From Nematostella vectensis (taxonomy: Eukaryota; Cnidaria; Anthozoa; Actiniaria; Edwardsiidae), in contig NC_064048.1 in assembly GCF_932526225.1 (NCBI RefSeq), forward strand, positions 3,673,597-3,737,596: DNA of 64,000 nt, given 5' to 3'. Every line of letters begins with the position of its first letter. Positions within the stretch are counted from its first letter, which is position 1. The notes below the pieces were generated by a model. It was not told the origin of the DNA, did no database searches, and was given only the letters and a program-made list of their open reading frames with translations. The position numbers and the translations under genes are program-made. Shown piece by piece: positions 58,350-64,000 of the stretch.

Positions 58350-61300
58350 ATGGCTCAACCGGCTCCCCCAATGATTCGAGGGATCGTAAAACAAGTGAGT
58401 GTTATATTATAACGCGTTGAATTCATTCTAGAGACATTTCTTTGTTGACGAACTATAGTGTTCTATGGCCCCACGGAAATCATAATCGTTCTTGCGTGTA
58501 TCTATACCAGGTTTTGTCGGGCGACAGTGTAATTATAAGAGGGCAACCAAAAGGGGGACCACCGCCAGAGAGGCAACTCTGTCTGTCTAATATCACAGCC
58601 CCAAAGCTAGCGCGAAGAGCAAATCCAAACGTGGAATCGAGCACTGCTACAAATGATGAGGTAATAACAGTTGATTACACGTACACAGAAGAAAGAAGCC
58701 AATCTATAACCAGACACATTACTTATAATTTTCAAGCAACTTTAAACTTCGAAACTATTTTTAAGGGATTTTATTTACAGAGAATATTATGAGATCGGAT
58801 TAAATGTATTTGGTAATATTGTTATTTTACTATAAAGAGACCATGGTTTCGGTTCCTAGCCGGCTTTTTGGGCCAATCAAAGAGGGAAACGTACGTCCAT
58901 TCATTGGCCCCCGTAATAACGGAGCGGGCAAATTTAAGTTGTTTTAACCACTGAGAAACTAGTGCACTAACATTAATTACTATATCACAAATTATTTCTT
59001 GGTTTTTTGCTCTTAAAAATTGAGGAAATACTTTAAAGAAGACGTTTCGCGATTCAAAACATAACCTTGCTTGGTTTCGAACCAGTTAGTCTCGAACAAA
59101 ACATTGCGTGCATTCTTATTCAATAAAAAGTCCCTCTTTGCGTTTATCAACACCAAATTTATCCATAATCTTTTGAAATACTTCCTGTGCATTGTGCACC
59201 GATAATTATTGTAAATTTTTGTGGCTGGAAAAGACGTTTCTCTATTACCACGTGGGAAGCCAATTTGCAACAAATTTGTATATATTATCACTTCGTTCAT
59301 TTCTTTTGTTTTCTTCTGATAGTCTCGCCGCTAACAAAAAGTGCTACCTATATTATAGCTAACCATTTTTTTTTTAAATAATCCTAATTATTTTAGGAAA
59401 AATGGTTATATTTTTTATTTATTTGCTTTCCTAGTCGCAACATGGCTTAATATAGTGTTATATATTGAATTTTTTTTTTATTAAACTAGCTAGAAATTGG
59501 AAACTGGTGTTGGGGCTCAAGGGGCTTCTTTATAACAGAAGAAAAAAGAAGCCTACACCATACTATGTCATTTAGTACACTTTGTAACTGCAAATTCCAA
59601 TTGCTTGCTGAAAATTGCCAGCTCTCTTTGCTGCCAATGGCAGTGAACTCGCCTTTACCTGGACGTCTGATCTGTCTGATCTGTCTTATAGTGGTAATCA
59701 AATTTGCTGGCGATCACTGGTGATTGAATTTGCTCATACAAGCGTCTACATTGCCTAATATGTCGTAGGATTTTAAAGTAAACCCATAGAGCATCCCATC
59801 TGCAAGATTCAATGCTTACATTTTGTTGATTACCTTTAGCCCTTTGCCTGGGAAGCACGTGAATTCTTACGTACACGCCTTATTGGCAAAGAAGTTTTGT
59901 TCTCTGTTGAGTATAAAGTTCCTGGAACTGGCAGAGAGTATGGGTGCATCTTCTTAAAAAATGGTATGTGTGACTGTTGTTTTTGCATTATGGTAATGTG
60001 ATCACAAATTCTTGAATGGACCGACCGACTTGGCCATACCAACTGATTACCTATTGTATCCACACTCGTAAGGATAAAAAATGGTGCTTTTTCTCAAAGA
60101 AGAATAAAGTCATGAGCTGGGCTGTTTGGAATAGTACAAAGCACACAATTAAAAATTTGAATTATGGTATCTAGTATTCACATATACCACATATTTCATT
60201 ATGTCCAATATCCCAAAGATGTCTATCAACTGTTTTCTTTTTATTTTACGAGTGAAAATTTGATAATATTTTAATGCAGCCACTGGTGAGCTTGAGAATG
60301 TCACAGAAGCAATTGTTGCTGAGGGATTAGTTGAAGTGAGACGTGGAGGAATCAAGCCTTCAGAGTATGTATTTGCTATGTATAAAATCCAGCCTTCTCA
60401 AAACCCACTGGCTGCCAGCTGAACAAGCCTTCTCCTCTGGAAGTTTGACCGGCTCCATCCAGACAGAAAAATGATAAATTATGTTTTTTTTTTCTGACAA
60501 GGAAAAAGAAAAACTTCAGCACCCAAACCACTTCCAAACTCATAATAACCTGCTACTTGAAATCTTTCTGAGAAGACTGAAAATCTATTAAAATTTATAT
60601 ATTGTACTAATATATCTTTCCTTGAAATAATACTGAAATAATAATCCATCATTATAATTGTCATCAGCTGAGGTCTTCTGCCTTCCCCACAACCCCCTGA
60701 TTTGCTTATACCATTAATTATAAAAGTACCACTGGTTATCATCATCATCATGATAATCATTATAAATAATGGCACATATTACCCTAATCAACTACAGCAC
60801 CCTGTTTCGATGTTTTTACTGCATCATTAACTTTAACATCATCTTTTTTTCACTAAATGCTAATAATAATGAAAATATCTTCTCTGTTTTTAAAACAACA
60901 AAAATGGTTAGAATAAATCAAGACTGTATCTTTATACCTCCACAGCGAACAGACCAAGCTGATTGATCTTGAAGAACATGCAAAAACTCAGGGCAAAGGC
61001 AGATGGGCCAATGATGCCAGTGAGGTATTTTTAGCTTTAAATACAATAGAAGCAACTCAAACTTGGACAACTCAAATGCCCTGTGTATAGGCAACTAAGA
61101 CCCCAAGTAATTCAAACTTCAGACAAGTCGGACTCCCTGTGGATAAATAAGACCCCAATTAATTTAAACTTCAGACAACTCAGACTCTCTGTGGATAACT
61201 GAGGACCCCCATTAAAAAATTCAAATTTCAGACAACTCAGATTCCCTGTGGATAAGAAAGTCCCCCTGTTAATTCAAACTTTTGAAAACTCAAACTCCTT

Positions 61301-64000
61301 GTGAATAACTAAGATTCCCATTAATTCAAACTTCAATACGAGGTTCCGCTATAAAAGGGAAAGCTCCTCCCAACCCCCCGGGCTCAAGAACAATCTGTTA
61401 TCAATCAACCGTCGTCATGTGATTGCTCTGAGCACTAAATTTAAAATCCATATTCTGGACTTTTCCACCAAAAATGTTCCTATTTCTTGTAAAATAATGC
61501 TAATCTAAGCTGTGCTTGCTCTAAAATACGAGCATTGTTGTCACAGTGCAAGAATAATCTTGACTTTTCCACCTAAAATGTTCCCATTTCTTGTAAAATA
61601 TTGCTAATCCAAGCTGTGCATGCTCTAAAATACGAGCATTTTCATCACAGTGCAAGAATATTCTATGCAGACGTGCTAGATTACGGATAGCGCAAATTTT
61701 AAAATTTTGTACCAAAAACATGAGTGGACAGCAAATCACTAACTTATCAATCTCTTAACACAACTGTCTTGTTGCCTGTGTAAAAATAATTTTATTCCAG
61801 CTGACTGAGTCTCAGAGATAAGCAATTTCACAGGAGGCTTATACTAATTCGTGATTGCTACGGTAGCATGGCAGTGTTATGATAATTTGCAAATTTGAGC
61901 TCAGGGGAGGGAGAAGCTTTCCTTTTTACACTGGAACCTCGTGTTTCAGACAACTCAGACCCCATGTTGATAAGTAATTCTCAAACATTCTGTTGATGCA
62001 AACTGAGCTCATTTTCCTCGACTTTGGACATTTTTTGGGACGTTTTCAGTCTTTTTTTTTTGGATGGCTTGAGCTAAGAAATCAAGATAAATCATACTTC
62101 TTGGCATTTTCTGGCAATATATACAGTATACTCTATTAACTCAGACTAAAGGAGCTTTTTTATCTCTTTTAAATTAAAATTTTTGACACTTTTTGTTTTT
62201 CGTTGGTTATTAATCTTGAGCGAATTCCATCACACAAGATTCATGTACCTATACTTTTATGATTACTAAAAGAATCTCCTATAAAGTTGGGCACTATCTT
62301 AGGCTTGGTTTCCAGCTGTGGTGGTTTCGGTGCGCCCGCCATCCATTCCCATTCCACAGCTGGGTGCATGGTACCAGGCTTTGTCTGGATAGGCCAGTCA
62401 GAAACTTACCACTTGAAAGTCTGTCTGTAAATACATTAGCATAATTATCACAACAAGAGTCCAATAAGGGTGGGTGGGGGGTTTGAGAAAATGTTCAACT
62501 TAGCGTAAGAAAAGTTCAGTTATGAAGAATGTGGGCCCCAGCAAAAGCTTGCCGTGAAAGGGCTTCGTTTTCTATTAAGAGTTTGAGTAAGCACGGCCCT
62601 GCTGTACTCATACTGTTTGTGAGCAAATATTTTCTAACAAAGATGACATCATATATTTTCTTATTTGTAACTGTTGTTCCTTTATCTCTACAGCATGTTA
62701 GGAAAATTAACTGGTCAGTTGAAAACCCAAGGCACTTTCTTGACACTCATACTGGTAAAGAAATACCGGGTAAGCTTCTTAGTATTTCTATGATATACAA
62801 TTCCCTTGTAAACAATGCCCCAGTGAACGATAAAATGGAATTATAAATCATTTGCCGAACAATTATAAAAGAAAAAACAATTCCATGTTGAACAAGTTTC
62901 CTTGTCAAAAGCCGACAGTAAGTGATTTAAATTGCAAACTTATTTGGGGTTCCTATAATTAAATCTCATTTTCTTTTCTTTAATTCCAAATAGCTTACAG
63001 GAGATCAACATTTTACATTCTGATGTTTTCTTTTTCATGTCCTCTTTAGCTATAGTTGAGCATGTTCGCGATGGATGTACTGTAAGGCTGTTTCTGCTAC
63101 CAGAGTTTTACCACATCACAGTCATGCTCTCTGGAATAAAGGTAATGTCACAGTACAAAACAAGAGCTAGGTATTCTGCATAAAAGCTGTGTTAAAGCAG
63201 CATTGTCACCACTTCACTTCCGGAGGTCCGACGGAAAAATCGACCGTTAAAGGACAAAATAATCTATTAGAATTCGAGATATTTAACTTGCCATCCGCTC
63301 TAAATTACCATTCACATCCTCGAAAAAACTTGCAACAGACACACTGCTTTCAATATTTTGAAATATTTTTCGCGTTTTCCGTTAAAAATCATCGGAGATT
63401 GTTACGTAATCGACCGGAAGTAAACTGGTGACAATGCGGCTTTAAAGATCCACAGAAGATGGCCTAAAATAAAAGTTGCAAGAAATTCTTCCCTGAGCCT
63501 GCACATGTAAATTCGAGTCTGGATGAAAATATCGTTTTGAATTTTGGCATAAAAAAACATGAAATGATAAAGTCTACAAGACCTTGAAAATGCGTTCATT
63601 TTAGTTTAACACATTGACCCCTCAACCGGCCTGTACCGGCTATGGGAAGTACTCACAACCCAAAAAATTCATAAATGCAAACTAAACACAACAAGATGAA
63701 AATACTCAGGCATCAGTCTAAGGGATAAATGGTCTTGAAGATATGCATCCAACCAAGGTGTTGGCAACTACTCTTAAGCCAAATAATAGCACAGGTTCTT
63801 TGACAAATTTCAAATCGAAAAAGAAAAGCAGAATCACCCCTCTCAATAAAACGCTCAAAATACAACACAAGGGAGAGAGATCAGCAAACACAGCTCAAGA
63901 CACAAATAGATACCTTTATTCTGATCCTCCAGGTTCATTTCCATGGCCTCAAAACACAATGTCCACTCCTTGAAGGCTTGTAAAACCACGAAGATGCCTT
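58350..64000 (+). CDS. SND1: SND1 / Tudor-SN, 5' part (runs off the window)
   Basis: Seven exons join in frame: 58350-58394, 58511-58660, 59840-59963, 60280-60364, 60946-61024, 62694-62769 and 63050-63141. They give the first 217 residues of a protein normally near 900. The first staphylococcal-nuclease-like domain shows [62 protein letters not shown] and GRWANDASE. The second begins at VENPRHFLD and runs through [20 protein letters not shown] and MLSGIK. These match vertebrate SND1 almost phrase by phrase. SND1 has four SN-like domains plus a Tudor-SN domain, acts in RNA processing, RISC-associated decay and transcription co-activation, and is cytoplasmic and nuclear. Later exons lie beyond 64000; 63142-64000 shows no further exon. 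Confidence 0.95.
61050..61335. repeat. ~62-bp tandem repeat in SND1 intron 5
   Basis: Four to five diverged units carry AATTCAAACTTCAGACAACT then CAGACTCCCTGTGGATAA. A further half unit, inverted in context, is near 61930-61970 (ACTGGAACCTCGTGTTTCAG). The phrase GAGGTTCCGCTATAAAAG at 61340 and the form of the units suggest an expanded DNA-transposon end (pogo/Tigger-like ends look similar), which is a guess. Confidence 0.65.
61445..61663. repeat. Two-copy 104-bp tandem duplication in SND1 intron 5
   Basis: GACTTTTCCACCAAAAATGT at 61457 recurs as GACTTTTCCACCTAAAATGT at 61561. Both copies continue with TTTCTTGTAAAATA, AAGCTGTGC, CTCTAAAATACGAGCATT and CACAGTGCAAGAATA. Confidence 0.85.
63192..63446. 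mobile_element. MITE, long copy (family shared with 10868-11023)
   Basis: The ends are inverted repeats: TTAAAGCAGCATTGTCACCA at the left, and TGGTGACAATGCGGCTTTAA at the right next to CCGGAAGTAAAC. The 255-bp interior is non-coding, and the copy at 10868 matches its right part in reverse. It lies in SND1 intron 7. Confidence 0.8.
63447..64000. other. SND1 intron 7, no gene seen
   Basis: AT-rich intronic DNA to the window edge; the next SND1 exon is not in view. Confidence 0.5.

Overview
The window looks like nuclear DNA of an animal, most likely a cnidarian and probably an anthozoan. It has compact multi-exon genes with GT-AG introns, a rhodopsin-class receptor, the 5' half of an SND1 (Tudor-SN) gene, a PhoD-type phosphatase and a MAPEG-family protein. 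Between them lies AT-rich sequence full of short foldback elements and satellites. There is no prokaryotic operon structure, and most long open frames are translations of simple repeats. The species assignment is inference.

Layout. 1-6.4 kb: homopolymer runs, one foldback element, and two decayed minus-strand copies of one unrecognised gene (about 2965-4319 and 4550-5450). 6.4-15.5 kb: mostly empty AT-rich DNA with an old tandem duplication and a small inverted-repeat element. 15.6-17 kb: a two-exon GPCR. 18.0-21.7 kb: a three-exon gene for a secreted Cys/Gly-rich protein with an acidic tail, whose second intron holds a CRE-palindrome repeat and a 16-bp minisatellite. 22.1-24.6 kb (minus): a secreted cysteine-rich protein gene. 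26.9-33.7 kb: a tandem array of seven near-identical ~800-bp units inside an older duplication. 34.2-38.4 kb: a 41-bp minisatellite of about 99 copies. 40.1-45.6 kb (plus): a second secreted cysteine-rich gene, paralogous to the one at 22-24.6 kb with matching intron phases. One of its introns carries a dead Mutator-like transposon, itself interrupted by a MITE. 47.8-58.0 kb (minus): a ten-exon PhoD-like phosphatase whose reading frame I could follow through every junction. An intronless MAPEG/TMEM79-like gene lies inside one intron, and a 1.3-kb GAT-type microsatellite lies in another. 58.35 kb to the window end (plus): the first seven coding exons of SND1, divergent from the phosphatase with only 383 bp between start codons.

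The genes do not form a pathway. The notable features are the diverged secreted Cys-rich paralogue pair, the novel Cys/Gly secreted gene, the membrane-anchored PhoD phosphatase with a nested MAPEG gene, and the nested tandem array with an exon-like module in every unit. Exon coordinates come from reading splice sites and phases by eye; no alignment or transcript evidence was available.
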